Positions 29,003 through 37,739 are shown, counted from the stretch's first letter. The stretch: DNA of 64,000 nt from Methanomassiliicoccaceae archaeon UBA421 (GCA_002498365.1 DAHB01000005.1:355290-419289); one strand, 5' to 3'. Numbers and translations: made by a program. The notes: generated by a model not told the origin, from the sequence alone.

Positions 29003-29665
29003 ATGAGAGTTATGCTTCTATCTTACACCCGGGACGCGGACGAGATCTGCGCCGCGGCAGGCAGGTCCTGTTATTCCGAAAAGCCGGCGGACGAGATCCT
29101 GGGCAAAGGCGATGCGGAGAAGTCTCTGAGGCAGATCGTTTCCATGGGCCACCACTCCGTGATAGAGCATGCGGTCTTCACGTTCTCAGTTTCGGGAGTG
29201 TCCAGGTCGCTGACCCATCAGCTGGTAAGGCACCGTATAGCTTCGTTCTCTCAGCAGTCCCAGAGGTACGTTCCGCTGAGGGAGCCCACATACGTCGTCC
29301 CGCATACCGTGGGCAACGACCCCGAGGCCCTGAGGGTATACGAAGAGGCAATGGAGAAGATATGGGACGCATATTCCAAACTGATAGAGAGGGTCCCGGC
29401 CGAGGATGCCAGGTACATACTTCCCAACGGCTGCACCACCAACATAACAATAACCATGAACGCCAGGGAGCTGCTGCATTTCTTCGACCTCAGGTGCTGC
29501 GAGAGGGCCCAGTGGGAGATACGGGAGATGGCGGACGAGATGCTCAGGCTATGCAGGGACGTTTCCCCGACCATATTCGGGGATGCCGGCCCCCCTTGCA
29601 CAAGGGGCCCCTGTCCGGAAGGTAGCAAGTCTTGCGGGCATCCGAAAAGAGTTAAAAAGCCTTAA
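29003..29665 (+). CDS. thyX: flavin-dependent thymidylate synthase
   Basis: Makes dTMP from dUMP with FAD and a methylene-folate or methylene-pterin donor. The diagnostic RHRIASFSQQSQRY motif (RHRxxS...S.R) lies near residue 75, after SMGHHSVIEHAVFTF. The length of 220 aa fits. A Cys/Gly-rich tail (GPPCTRGPCPEGSKSCG) closes the protein. It starts 4 bp after the TraB-like gene, probably on the same transcript; no ThyA is seen in the window. Confidence 0.96.
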   Translation: MRVMLLSYTRDADEICAAAGRSCYSEKPADEILGKGDAEKSLRQIVSMGHHSVIEHAVFTFSVSGVSRSLTHQLVRHRIASFSQQSQRYVPLREPTYVVPHTVGNDPEALRVYEEAMEKIWDAYSKLIERVPAEDARYILPNGCTTNITITMNARELLHFFDLRCCERAQWEIREMADEMLRLCRDVSPTIFGDAGPPCTRGPCPEGSKSCGHPKRVKKP

Positions 29666-29670
29666 ATAGG
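29657..29670 (+). promoter_or_regulatory. TATA box for rps17e
   Basis: aagccttaaatagg overlaps the last codons of thyX, 34-47 bases before the rps17e ATG. It is preceded by gttaaa, a plausible BRE, so the ribosomal protein can be transcribed on its own. Confidence 0.5.
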
Positions 29671-29703
29671 GATTATACTTAATCGGGTCACTCGGTGAAA
29701 GAT

Positions 29704-29895
29704 ATGGGAAGGATAAGACCCACATACATCAAGAGAGTGTCCATTGAGCTCCTCAACAAGTACCCCCAGGCATTCAGCAGGGACTTCGAGAACAACAAGG
29801 AGATGGTGAGCACCCTCACAGACGTAACCTCGATTACGATGAGGAACAGGATCGCTGGATACATCTCGCGCTATCTGTCTCACCCTGAGGTTTAA
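29704..29895 (+). CDS. rps17e: 30S ribosomal protein S17e
   Basis: A 63-aa ribosomal protein beginning MGRIRPTYIKR with the typical LLNKYPQAFSRDFENNK segment. The ATG at 29704 has a ggtga Shine-Dalgarno 5 nt upstream; a GTG at 29695 falls inside that site. It is shorter than eukaryotic S17e because the C-terminal extension is absent, as in other archaea. Confidence 0.95.
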   Translation: MGRIRPTYIKRVSIELLNKYPQAFSRDFENNKEMVSTLTDVTSITMRNRIAGYISRYLSHPEV

Positions 29896-29930
29896 ACACC
29901 CTTAGTCGCAAGACTTTTTCCGCACTTTTT

Positions 29931-30007
29931 GCTCGCGTGGGGTAGCTTGGATATCCTGAGAGATTGCGGATCTCTTGACCCGGATTCGAATTCCGGCGCG
30001 AGCGCCA
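29931..30007 (+). tRNA. tRNA-Arg (anticodon GCG)
   Basis: Acceptor arms gctcgcg and cgcgagc pair fully; the D arm contains the GGA (G18-G19-A20) arginine identity element. The anticodon stem agaga/tctct holds loop TTGCGGA, giving anticodon GCG, which reads CGC. The T arm is ccgga-ttcgaat-tccgg. G73 and an encoded CCA follow. No intron. A run of T (29911-29916, 29925-29930) precedes it after rps17e. Confidence 0.92.
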
Positions 30008-30015
30008 CGTTCGGT

Positions 30016-31947
30016 TCAGCTGACGGATTCCTTAGGCCAGATCTTATCGGTAATCTCGGAATCTCCAGGCGGCAGTATTCCTGAGATCTCTTCCTCCGGC
30101 ACTTCGAAAGCCTTCGCTATATCGGAGGCGGTCTTCTTGTTCTTGCCTCTTCCGGGCCTGATGACGAAGTATTTCTCCGATGCCCCCTCGATCACGTCCC
30201 TGGGCCCGCACATAACCTTGCGGTTGCCCTGGTGGTCCACCTCTCCGACCGCGAGCTCGGTCTGGATGTGATATTCGTAGTTCCTTTTACCTCTGACAAT
30301 GAACGCTCCGCGGGGGACGAACTCTCCGGGATTGGGAGTCTTGCTCACCTGGTCCGGATGGACCCAGAATGCGCTGCCGTCCGACATCGCGGAGACCCAT
30401 GCCTTGGAATGGCAGAAGGCGAAAACGCAAGCCTGCTTCAGCTCTTCGGGGGAGGCGGCGGAACCTTCCTTAAAAACCACCGAAGGTGCGCCGTGGATGT
30501 CGGCGTGCACGTAGACGTCCCCGTCCTTGAGATGCTTCTTGACGATGTTGTCGTTGCTGTGGGCGTCCCTTCCCGCTATGACCAGCTTTCCGGAAGGAGT
30601 GAAGAACCACTTGTAGCGGTCGAACCAGAACTGTTTGGTTGGCTGTGCGCGAGTAAGTGCCAGATGTCTCTCTTTCGCGAATCCTTTCTCTTTTCTTTCA
30701 AGCTCTTCGCGGCTCAGATCCAGGGCATCGAGGGCCCTCTTCCCTTTGTCTCCGATATCCTTCCCCTTCTGGTATATGGCCGAGGCGTTGGCGTCGACGC
30801 CTTTGGTATAGTCCAAAACCACCTTCTGTCCTCCGAGGGACGCGGTCACCGTGTTCTTGGACGGGTCTATGGAAGAGACGAAAGGGATCCTCATCGCGCC
30901 CTCTGACAATTTGTCCCAGGTGAGCCTCTTAGATTGCTGTTCCAGAACGGCGAGGAGCTCTTTTGCCTTCTGATAGTCGGTGTAAAGCGCGTCGGCTTGA
31001 AGCCTGAACTCTTCCGCGTCCATCTCGTATTCTGCGATGGTCTCTTCCTGTTTCTCGATCCTACGTCTGAGCTTTAGGATGTCTGGGTCCACGTAGTCCT
31101 CGACGGCCGTCTCCTCCGTCTCCCTGAGCATGGCGCAGATCGCCAGCGACATCGTCTCGTAGCGTTCCGCATCGGCTTCCCCGTAGGACATCAGCCTCAC
31201 GGGTGCCAGGTCTACGATCTTGCCGTCCTTGCGGTATGCTGTGGGCTCGGGGCTGGACGCGGCCGAAGAAACAAGCTCGCCTATCTTTTCGAATACGGTC
31301 TTCAGCATATCGTCGCCTACAGATCCGGCGGGGGCCCTCTTGTCGGCCCCGGCGCGGACGCAGATCTCCTCGGCGTACTGTCCGCCCAGGTTGACCGATG
31401 TGGCGAGCGTCCTAACAGTATCGGAATCGGAGGACCTGAACAAGGTCGCAAAGTCTTCGAACGTGGACACTCCGGGCTCGAACCGCGGCCTGGGCATGAC
31501 ATATTCCTCTCCCGGCCTGGCGGCCCTGTCCCTGTAAGTCTTGTGTATAAGGCAATTGACGATCTTCCCTTCCGATACGAGGAGGACGTTCCCCCCGCCG
31601 AATATTTCGAAGATCAGCTGATAGTCCGTCTCGCCTTTCTTCAGATCCATTACCACGACGCGGTCGAACCCCGTCTGTACGGTCTTACCGATCCTGGCAT
31701 TGTCGAGGTATTTGCGCATGAAGGACGCGAAGGACGTGGGAAGAACGGGGGCCTCCGGCTTCACGGGCGGCATGTGGAGCCACTTTTTGTCTTTGAAGAA
31801 AAGCTCCTTCTTCCCGCCGGTGACGCTTATCCGGAAAAGCACGTTGCCCGGGCCCCAATGGAATATCTTGTCCATGTGGGCACCTTCTAGGGCGGACATC
31901 TCCGATACCACGGAACGGACGTCCAGGGAGCTCATCTCTTTCTTCAT
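30016..31947 (-). CDS. rqcH: ribosome rescue factor RqcH (NEMF/Rqc2 family)
   Basis: A 643-aa protein of the NFACT family that binds stalled large subunits and recruits tRNA for C-terminal tailing. The conserved Asp-Arg pair needed for tailing in bacteria is visible as FDRVVVMD (D95, R96). An HhH region and a long coiled coil (about 270-340) follow, and NFACT-R is recognisable at DAHSNDNIVKKHL and HADIHGAPS. Start 31947 has no Shine-Dalgarno and may be leaderless; ATG 31935 is the alternative. It is convergent with tRNA-Arg 8 bp away. Confidence 0.94.
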   Translation of the reverse strand: MKKEMSSLDVRSVVSEMSALEGAHMDKIFHWGPGNVLFRISVTGGKKELFFKDKKWLHMPPVKPEAPVLPTSFASFMRKYLDNARIGKTVQTGFDRVVVMDLKKGETDYQLIFEIFGGGNVLLVSEGKIVNCLIHKTYRDRAARPGEEYVMPRPRFEPGVSTFEDFATLFRSSDSDTVRTLATSVNLGGQYAEEICVRAGADKRAPAGSVGDDMLKTVFEKIGELVSSAASSPEPTAYRKDGKIVDLAPVRLMSYGEADAERYETMSLAICAMLRETEETAVEDYVDPDILKLRRRIEKQEETIAEYEMDAEEFRLQADALYTDYQKAKELLAVLEQQSKRLTWDKLSEGAMRIPFVSSIDPSKNTVTASLGGQKVVLDYTKGVDANASAIYQKGKDIGDKGKRALDALDLSREELERKEKGFAKERHLALTRAQPTKQFWFDRYKWFFTPSGKLVIAGRDAHSNDNIVKKHLKDGDVYVHADIHGAPSVVFKEGSAASPEELKQACVFAFCHSKAWVSAMSDGSAFWVHPDQVSKTPNPGEFVPRGAFIVRGKRNYEYHIQTELAVGEVDHQGNRKVMCGPRDVIEGASEKYFVIRPGRGKNKKTASDIAKAFEVPEEEISGILPPGDSEITDKIWPKESVS

Positions 31948-32043
31948 GGGATGACGTTAGGCGCATTCATCTGATATAGTTTCTTCAATTCGGAGGAAAA
32001 GCGCGTAAACCGCACGTTCAGCCATGCAGGGCAATACCAGAAA

Positions 32044-32053
32044 CCTTTATCAA
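32044..32053 (+). promoter_or_regulatory. TATA box for tRNA-Thr
   Basis: cctttatcaa lies 27-36 bases ahead of the mature tRNA 5' end, the usual place for an archaeal TATA element. Confidence 0.45.
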
Positions 32054-32079
32054 TCATATATGGATAAGGCACCCCACAG

Positions 32080-32154
32080 GCCGCTGTGGCTAAGGGGTAT
32101 AGCGACGCCTTGGTAAGGCGTAGGTCGAGGGTTCAATTCCCTCCAGCGGCTCCA
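32080..32154 (+). tRNA. tRNA-Thr (anticodon GGT)
   Basis: Acceptor gccgctg/cagcggc pairs fully; anticodon stem acgcc/ggcgt holds loop TTGGTAA, giving anticodon GGT, which reads ACC (and ACU). The T arm is gaggg-ttcaatt-ccctc. Discriminator U73 and CCA are encoded. No intron. Confidence 0.94.
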
Positions 32155-32195
32155 TTTCTCCCCCCTCTTTTAAGCGCGCTCTGTTATGCTCCGTC

Positions 32196-32291
32196 ATGGA
32201 ACCGGGGCCGACGGATATCCTCGTTTTTGTGCTCTTTGTCGTCATCGGTGCGGTGTTCGTATGCTTGGGTGCCAGAGCCGTGCGCGTGTAG
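32196..32291 (+). CDS. possible 31-aa single-TM peptide
   Basis: A short frame reading MEPGPTDILVFVLFVVIGAV, then a basic end (ARAVRV). The composition is that of a single membrane helix with a positive inside end, and it sits in an otherwise empty gap after tRNA-Thr. Against it: no clear Shine-Dalgarno, and its stop would be TAG, a codon no confident gene in the window uses as a stop. Treat as a candidate only. Confidence 0.3.
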   Translation: MEPGPTDILVFVLFVVIGAVFVCLGARAVRV

Positions 32292-32522
32292 TCCCGCCCA
32301 TGGGGCGGAGGGCACGGGCCGACCCCTCTAGGATGGAACAAAAAGAAAACGCACGGCAAGTTCCGGATGAAAAGGTCCCATTTGTTTCTCATCCCGGGAG
32401 GGGCCCCCCGATATACGTAGCGATATTGCCAACCGGTTTAATACCGGCGGGGCTCGCCATCGCCACCGTGATGCCGGCGGCGATGGCAGTCTTTTCCTTG
32501 AACGGACATCGGAACCGAAGAT
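32292..32522. other. non-coding gap between tRNA-Thr and DUF1015 gene
   Basis: No gene with family-like sequence is visible. It holds short GC-rich palindromic pieces (cccgcccatggggcgg around 32293-32308, gccatcgccaccg repeats around 32456-32485) that could be the 3' hairpins of the flanking transcripts. Overlapping frames on both strands look like chance. Confidence 0.4.
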
Positions 32523-33704
32523 TCAGTCCATCCGGTATATCACGAAGCCGGACCATATCTTCGGGAAGAAGTATGTGGTCTTCTTGGGCATGCGTTTGCC
32601 CTGCATCGAAAGGTCCCAGACGGTCTCCAGGTCCGGCCTGTTGAGGACGATGGCAAGATCGTAGCCTCCGGCGGACATCTTCTCGTTCACCGATGTCAGT
32701 TCCGCATCGTAGTCCACCTGGGATTTCCCCTCGTCCCACTTATAGACGTCCTTCAGTATCTTCTCCTGGGCCACATAGGTGTCCAGGGCCCAAAGTCCCT
32801 CTCCCGGATAACGGGCAAGATAGCATTTTCCGGAACGGAACCTGAGTCCCATCATCCAGTTCCCCAGGTCTTTCTCCATCTCCTCCGCGGAGACCTCTTC
32901 CATCTCCAGGGATTCGGACATCTTCCTGATCGCATTCTTCTCGGAGATGCTCTCCGTCTTCACGAGGCGGTGCGTCGGCCAGATGGACAGGCCGGGGTCC
33001 GATGAGGATACGAGGGTGGCGAGGACGTAGCCTTTCTTTTCCGAGCCCCGGTTCTCCTGGGAATATGCCAGGGCCGTTTCGTACCTGTGGTGGCCGTCCG
33101 CGATCAGCATCTTCTGGTCGCTCAGTTCGTATGTTATCTCGTTGCAGATCTTCTCGTCGCTCAGACGGGAGTACCTGTGCTCCACGCCGTCGTCGTCCAC
33201 GTATCTGTAGACGAGAGCGGCGTTATCCCGTATCTTCCTGTTAAGCTCGGGTCCGAAGGAATCGTGAATGCCGAATATGGATTCCAGATGGGACTCCATG
33301 TCCCTAAGGAGGTTGAGGCGGTCGGCCTTCACCTTGGAGAAGGTCTCCTCGTGGGGAACCACGTTGCCGTCCTCGTAAGGTTCGGTCTTGAGTATCCCGA
33401 CGATGCCCGTGCGGGTCATCTTTTCCCCCCCGTCCTCGAAGGTCTGCTCGTATATGTAGAACGATTCCGCGTCCTGTTTAAGCGAACCGTCCGCCATCCA
33501 TCCGTCCAATTCGCGCCTGGAGCTGCGATATCTCCTGTCCGGGTCCGGGTTGAGCGTCAGCCGGGTGATGTTATGGGCTTTGCTCTGAAGCTTTACAAGA
33601 TAGGACGGATCGATGACGTCGTAAGGGGGACTGATCCTGTCTCCGATGGAATCTCCGGCCGAAATCGCGGGCCTGTATCCTGGGAAAGGTAAGAATGTAA
33701 CCAT
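32523..33704 (-). CDS. DUF1015 family protein
   Basis: A 393-aa soluble protein matching the DUF1015 family, which is widespread in bacteria and some archaea without a proven reaction. Recognisable blocks are LPFPGYRP at the start, SPPYDVID, PHEETFSKVKADRL near residue 130, and ADGHHRYETALAY near residue 225, the most conserved stretch. It stands alone. A TATA-rich sequence (33718-33745) lies upstream on its strand. Confidence 0.87.
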   Translation of the reverse strand: MVTFLPFPGYRPAISAGDSIGDRISPPYDVIDPSYLVKLQSKAHNITRLTLNPDPDRRYRSSRRELDGWMADGSLKQDAESFYIYEQTFEDGGEKMTRTGIVGILKTEPYEDGNVVPHEETFSKVKADRLNLLRDMESHLESIFGIHDSFGPELNRKIRDNAALVYRYVDDDGVEHRYSRLSDEKICNEITYELSDQKMLIADGHHRYETALAYSQENRGSEKKGYVLATLVSSSDPGLSIWPTHRLVKTESISEKNAIRKMSESLEMEEVSAEEMEKDLGNWMMGLRFRSGKCYLARYPGEGLWALDTYVAQEKILKDVYKWDEGKSQVDYDAELTSVNEKMSAGGYDLAIVLNRPDLETVWDLSMQGKRMPKKTTYFFPKIWSGFVIYRMD

Positions 33705-33755
33705 ATTTGCTCGCTCAAAGCATATATTACGGCTATATCAAATAACCGCGGTTAC

Positions 33756-34802
33756 TTAGCAGATCCTGGGTACGGGGTCGCCGATGGGGGGCTCCAGTAT
33801 GCGTCTCCCGCCGACCTCTGTCCTCAGCATCACTCTTCCGTTGCCCTTGCCTGCATATCCTATCAGCGAGGCGTCCCTCCCTTCCGGGGTGGACCGCAGG
33901 GCCTTCAGCACCTCGTCCGCCATCTCGGGGACGCAGGACACCACGCACTTGCCCTCGTTGCCTATGCTCAGCGGATCAATGCCCAGAAGGTCGCATGCGT
34001 TTACGACGCCGTCCCTCAGGGGGATGGACTGGTAATCGACCTCGATGTCCACGCCGGACTTGGAGGCAAGCTCGTTCAGAGTGTTCGCCAGACCTCCGCG
34101 CGTGGAATCCTTCATGGTAACTATGCCACCGGCCTTCAGCGCCTTCTCGATCATCATGTTCAGAGGTGCCACGTCGCTCTGCACCTCGCTTTCGAAACCG
34201 TACCCTTCGCGGAAGGACATCAGGGCGATCCCGTGGTCCCCGACGTATCCGGAGACGATGATCGCATCGCCGGGTGCGATGTTCGAGTCCGTGCACCAGT
34301 TCCCCGTCACGGTTCGGTACTCCTTAGCCTTGGCGAAGTTGGCGTCCAGGTACTCGGACCTCCTTCCAACCGCCGAGGTGGCCATGAACATCTGGTCTAC
34401 AGCGCCCGCTTCGACGACCTTAGTGTCCCCGGTCTCGATGGGGACCCCGCATTCCTGGCACGTCCTTCCCGCGCTCGACATGACCCTGTCGACGATATCG
34501 GTGTCGAGGCCCTCCTCTATTATTGTCGAGCAGCCCAGAGCGAGAGGTGTCCCTCCCATGACCGCGATGTCGTTTACGGTGCCGGACACCGAGATCCTGC
34601 CCAGGTCGCCTCCGGGGAAAAAGAGCGGTTTGACGGTATGACCGTCGATGGTGAAGACGATGCCGTCCACAACGGCGGAGTCGTCCATGGAATCCAGCGG
34701 GACGTCCGTTTTCACTTTGGGGAAATGACAGATGATGTGTTTCGACAGGAACTCCTGCATCGCTTCCCCGCCGGCACCGTGATTCAATACGACCTTGGTC
34801 AT
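33756..34802 (-). CDS. hypE: hydrogenase maturation protein HypE
   Basis: Converts the carbamoyl group received from HypF into the cyano ligand of the NiFe hydrogenase iron. It starts with LNHGAGGEAM, has the ATP-site DDSAVVDG and SVSGTVNDIAVMGG, and ends in PRIC, the C-terminal Cys that carries the thiocarboxamide. The 348-aa length is usual. It is not clustered with hypB (14 kb away) or with any hydrogenase gene in this window. Confidence 0.96.
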   Translation of the reverse strand: MTKVVLNHGAGGEAMQEFLSKHIICHFPKVKTDVPLDSMDDSAVVDGIVFTIDGHTVKPLFFPGGDLGRISVSGTVNDIAVMGGTPLALGCSTIIEEGLDTDIVDRVMSSAGRTCQECGVPIETGDTKVVEAGAVDQMFMATSAVGRRSEYLDANFAKAKEYRTVTGNWCTDSNIAPGDAIIVSGYVGDHGIALMSFREGYGFESEVQSDVAPLNMMIEKALKAGGIVTMKDSTRGGLANTLNELASKSGVDIEVDYQSIPLRDGVVNACDLLGIDPLSIGNEGKCVVSCVPEMADEVLKALRSTPEGRDASLIGYAGKGNGRVMLRTEVGGRRILEPPIGDPVPRIC

Positions 34803-34894
34803 CGTTGCGTGATGAAGGAACGTGGATAAAGACTTGTCCCGGGAGGGCTTTGGAACGGATAATAAAAATAAGGCTTCGACGGTAGCGGCCCTAC

Positions 34895-34970
34895 GGACCC
34901 TTGGGGTAGCGGATTATCCTGTTGGCCTTCGAAGCCGATGACCCGGGTTCGAATCCCGGGGGGTCCGCCA
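34895..34970 (+). tRNA. tRNA-Arg (anticodon TCG)
   Basis: Acceptor ggaccct/ggggtcc pairs with one G-T; the D loop has G18-G19-A20. Anticodon stem ttggc/gccga holds loop CTTCGAA, giving anticodon TCG for CGA. T arm ccggg-ttcgaat-cccgg; G73 and CCA encoded. aataaaaata about 25-34 bases upstream is a likely TATA box. No intron. Confidence 0.92.
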
Positions 34971-35025
34971 TTTTTTTAAGACGCCGTCGGCGGAGGCGAT
35001 GAAAGGGGCCGGAGGCCGCCCGCCT

Positions 35026-35523
35026 TTACCTTTCGTGTGCGGAATACAGTCCTGACACGCTCGAGATGGCCAACGTGCCCCTCTGGACTTCTCTGATGAG
35101 CTCGCTGTATGTGAAGCCGTCCCTGAGGTCGAGCACCCTGTTCACGGCGAATATCTGGAGGGTGTAGGTGTGCCTCCCATCGGTTGGCCACATGCCCCCG
35201 TACCTCACGTCCGTGAACCCTCCTTCGTGGCCGCTGTAGCTGCTGTAGCCCTGCAGGAAATCCGTGGCCGTGAGGCTCTCGTTCTCCTCGACCTTCGTCC
35301 TCCTCAGGTTGGCTCCCATCCAGTTTATCCATGCGAACCCGAGTTCGGGAACAGTGTCGTAGTCGATCAGGATGAATGCAAAAGATACCGTTCCCTCCGG
35401 CGGGTTAATAATTTCGAACGGAATGGAGCGGCTGGGCACAACGTCATATATGAACTCGCTGCCCCTCGAGCCGAATCTGTCCTCGAACCAGCCGTCAACG
35501 ATACCTGAGCTGAGCACCTTCAT
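35026..35523 (-). CDS. PEBP/YbhB family protein (Raf kinase inhibitor-like)
   Basis: A 165-aa single-domain protein of the phosphatidylethanolamine-binding fold. Family marks are FAFILIDYDTVPELGFAWI (the ligand-site DxD/DP region, here DYDTVP) and YGGMWPTDGRHTYTLQIFAV (the G-x-H segment). Bacterial and archaeal members have unknown ligands. It lies directly downstream of the MarR-type regulator in the same direction, 54 bp apart. Confidence 0.9.
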   Translation of the reverse strand: MKVLSSGIVDGWFEDRFGSRGSEFIYDVVPSRSIPFEIINPPEGTVSFAFILIDYDTVPELGFAWINWMGANLRRTKVEENESLTATDFLQGYSSYSGHEGGFTDVRYGGMWPTDGRHTYTLQIFAVNRVLDLRDGFTYSELIREVQRGTLAISSVSGLYSAHER

Positions 35524-35577
35524 CCATATTCCCCATGTATGATATCTTCAGTCGTTTATTTACATTGTCCGACAAGA

Positions 35578-36144
35578 TTATTTTTTCTCTTTCGGCGCGC
35601 GGCCCGAAATGAAGAACCTGTCCCCGTCTCCCGGAGGGTTGGTATGAAGCAGAGTATAGTACGGGTTGTCGAAGGGAGACGATATATAGTCGTCGAGTTC
35701 CGGGTCCATGCTCCTCAGGATAGTGATCAGAGTATCCCTCATTTGCAACAGGTCCTCTGTTTCAACATTCCCGAAGTACTCCTCCATCTTCGAGTCTTCG
35801 AAATTCATCACGCGCTCGGCCAGGTTCCTGCCCATTTCGGTGAGGTGGATCTTGTACCTCCTGCTCTTAGGGGTCTTGCGGTCGTTGTATACGTACCCAC
35901 CCTGCATGAGTGTCTTGATTACTCTGCTTGTGTTGGCAACGTCGTAATCCAAGAACTTCGACAACTCCACCATTGTCTGTCCGTCCTTCAGGTTCAGTGC
36001 GATCAGGTATATCGTGTGCGCGCTGGTCAGTCCCGTGTCCGCTATCTCCTCGTTGACGTTTTTTCTCATTATTTTCGTCACACGATCGAAGAATATCGGA
36101 AGGAAAGAACTCCAATATGGACTCGTCCAGCGTCCGCCGCTCAT
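35578..36144 (-). CDS. MarR-type transcriptional regulator
   Basis: A 188-aa regulator with a winged helix-turn-helix: TMVELSKFLDYDVANTSRVI is the HTH (about residues 58-77), followed by a basic wing (RKTPKSRRYKIHLTEMGR). Helices before and after would form the dimer interface. ATG 36144 is preferred because ggtga lies 5 nt upstream; GTG 36153 and TTG 36156 are alternatives. It is divergent from the methylamine operon across about 530 bp of AT-rich DNA with palindromes, so it is the natural candidate regulator of that operon (inference). Confidence 0.85.
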   Translation of the reverse strand: MSGGRWTSPYWSSFLPIFFDRVTKIMRKNVNEEIADTGLTSAHTIYLIALNLKDGQTMVELSKFLDYDVANTSRVIKTLMQGGYVYNDRKTPKSRRYKIHLTEMGRNLAERVMNFEDSKMEEYFGNVETEDLLQMRDTLITILRSMDPELDDYISSPFDNPYYTLLHTNPPGDGDRFFISGRAPKEKK

Positions 36145-36265
36145 ACCATTCACCAATGCTAACGGGTTATTATATTTATGTAAATATTGCGCGAGGACAG
36201 CGTTTTTAGGGTCAAGCCCGGGAGGAAAAAATACTATTCCCCGCGATCGTGCGGTTACCCGCGCG

Positions 36266-36279
36266 ATATCATATGATAT
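36266..36279. promoter_or_regulatory. 14-bp perfect palindrome upstream of marR
   Basis: atatcatatgatat is a perfect 14-bp inverted repeat about 120 bp upstream of the regulator start. A dimeric MarR protein typically binds palindromes of this size, but the low-complexity AT context makes chance possible. Confidence 0.35.
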
Positions 36280-36298
36280 ATCTATGTGTATTTAACTG

Positions 36299-36466
36299 TT
36301 GAGTTGTCAATATAATTATTCACAATGTCGCAATAATAAGCACAAATGTACAATTTTTTCTTATTTTTATCCTCATTAATATTAAAATATCGAAATAATG
36401 AGCAAATCGGTACGTCAAAAATATAGAGTAAGCTTTGACATATCAACCTATATATTGAGTTATCAA
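36299..36466. promoter_or_regulatory. three TTGA-N4-TCAA palindromes
   Basis: Identical half-sites occur at 36299-36310 (spacer gttg), 36435-36446 (cata) and 36455-36466 (gtta). The last two are 20 bp apart, about two helical turns, and lie beside tatatatt and aacattaaat, the likely TATA region of the methylamine operon. The arrangement looks like an operator array. A fourth copy lies at 43371-43382. Confidence 0.45.
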
Positions 36467-36479
36467 TAACATTAAATAT

Positions 36480-36678
36480 CGTAGAACAGATGTTTCATCC
36501 ACACGTGCATCGTAAAAAGTGCATGCAAGGGGGAGACGCCCTTGGACAGATCTTCGGGACGTAACGTCTGGAAACCGTTCGGAGCGCCTCTGAAAATTAA
36601 CATAGAAGGACTGCTCGGGCTAAAGATCAACAGTTGCGAGCATTTCGGAAACATGTTGAAGAGATAAGAGGTATTAGC
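36480..36678 (+). other. long leader of the methylamine operon
   Basis: If transcription starts near the AT-rich promoter at 36450-36480, the mRNA carries a leader of roughly 200 nt before the permease ATG. It holds a small palindrome (gacgtaacgtc, 36557-36567) and a 24-codon frame starting at ATG 36490 (MFHPHVHRKKCM...). Neither matches a riboswitch or leader peptide I know. Sequence composition here is less AT-rich than the promoter region. Confidence 0.3.
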
Positions 36679-37737
36679 ATGGTAGCAAACGCAGAAAGCA
36701 TTGCAAAAGAAAAAAAGAACCGCATCAAGTGGGGTTTCTTCTGGGCCATAATGTGCGCCGTCCTCTGGGGGATGGGCTATGTCCCGCTGACGATCCTCTG
36801 GGGCGTGGACCCGTTCAGCAACTTCGTATGGTTCGAAGGACAGGCAGGATATCTTGTGTCCGGCGTGATAATCGCGGGAATGCAGGCGGTCGTGTTCGCG
36901 GTGGTCCTGCTCCTGTTCTGGGCCGGTCTGACCGGCAAGTTCGTGGAGTCGATCAAGACCTTCGTGCACTTCAAGATCAGCAAATGGCTGCTCGTGGCGG
37001 CCCTGTTCGGAGGGCCCTGCGCCGTTTTCGGATCGACGATCGCCATAGGGTACATCGGAGCTGGCTTCGCGTCCGCCATCGGACTGCTGAGCGCGGTCGT
37101 CGGTGCGCTCGTAGCCAAGCTCCTGTACAGCGAGAGGTTCTCCAAGAAGACCGTCGCGGGGATACTGCTGCTCCTGGCTGGCGGATTCATCATCCTCAAC
37201 CCCCTGGACATGATCAACAACATCACGAACCCCGCCGCGCCCGACGGGGTCTGGCTGGGATATCTCGGAGGAATAATGTCCGCCGTGGGATGGGGGCTCG
37301 AGGGCTGTTACGCCGTAAGGGCCCTTGACACCACCGACGCCGACTCGAGCCTGCCCGTCAGGTACACGTGGGAGGCCCTGATATGGGTGGCCATACTGTT
37401 CCCCGTGGTCGCTATCATAGCGGGATTCGGCAACTTCTACGAGGCCCTCTTCGCCGCCCTGACCAGCTCCAGCTTCATGTTCTGGATGGTCATGGCCGCG
37501 TTCACCCTGGGAATGTGCTACGCCACCATGTACAAGTGCTACCCCCTCATCGGAGTGGGAAGGACCCTGAGCCTCACGGCCATGTATTCGCCGATAGCGA
37601 TCATAGTGCTGTTCGTGTTCTTCGGCGTCGTCCCGGCGTACTGGATCTTCGTAGGCGCGATAGTCGCGGTCGCCGGAATGTTCGTAATGTACTGGGAGAG
37701 CGACTCGATATCGGACACCACGCGCGAGGAGGTGTGA
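36679..37737 (+). CDS. EamA/DMT-like permease, candidate methylamine transporter
   Basis: A 352-aa membrane protein with about ten TM helices in two halves, as in the drug/metabolite transporter superfamily. The first helix contains MCAVLWGMGYVPLTILWG, the first half ends near SERFSKKTVAGILLLLAGGF, and the last helix is AYWIFVGAIVAVAGMFVMYW. ATG 36679 has aagaggt 7 nt upstream. It is the first gene of the operon with mttB, mttC, mtbC and mtbB, so uptake of tri- or dimethylamine is the likely job (the place taken by mttP/mtbP in other methylotrophs). Substrate is inferred from position only. Confidence 0.83.
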   Translation: MVANAESIAKEKKNRIKWGFFWAIMCAVLWGMGYVPLTILWGVDPFSNFVWFEGQAGYLVSGVIIAGMQAVVFAVVLLLFWAGLTGKFVESIKTFVHFKISKWLLVAALFGGPCAVFGSTIAIGYIGAGFASAIGLLSAVVGALVAKLLYSERFSKKTVAGILLLLAGGFIILNPLDMINNITNPAAPDGVWLGYLGGIMSAVGWGLEGCYAVRALDTTDADSSLPVRYTWEALIWVAILFPVVAIIAGFGNFYEALFAALTSSSFMFWMVMAAFTLGMCYATMYKCYPLIGVGRTLSLTAMYSPIAIIVLFVFFGVVPAYWIFVGAIVAVAGMFVMYWESDSISDTTREEV

Positions 37738-37739
37738 AC

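Noticed and set aside
29931..30007. Possible tRNA-Pyl near the methylamine genes
   Set aside because: The nearby tRNAs read Arg (GCG, TCG) and Thr (GGT) by anticodon. None has a CUA anticodon or the compact pyrrolysine shape, and pylS is not in the window.
36472..36969. Minus-strand frame across the methylamine operon leader
   Set aside because: It overlaps the permease coding region and promoter and has no family-like content.
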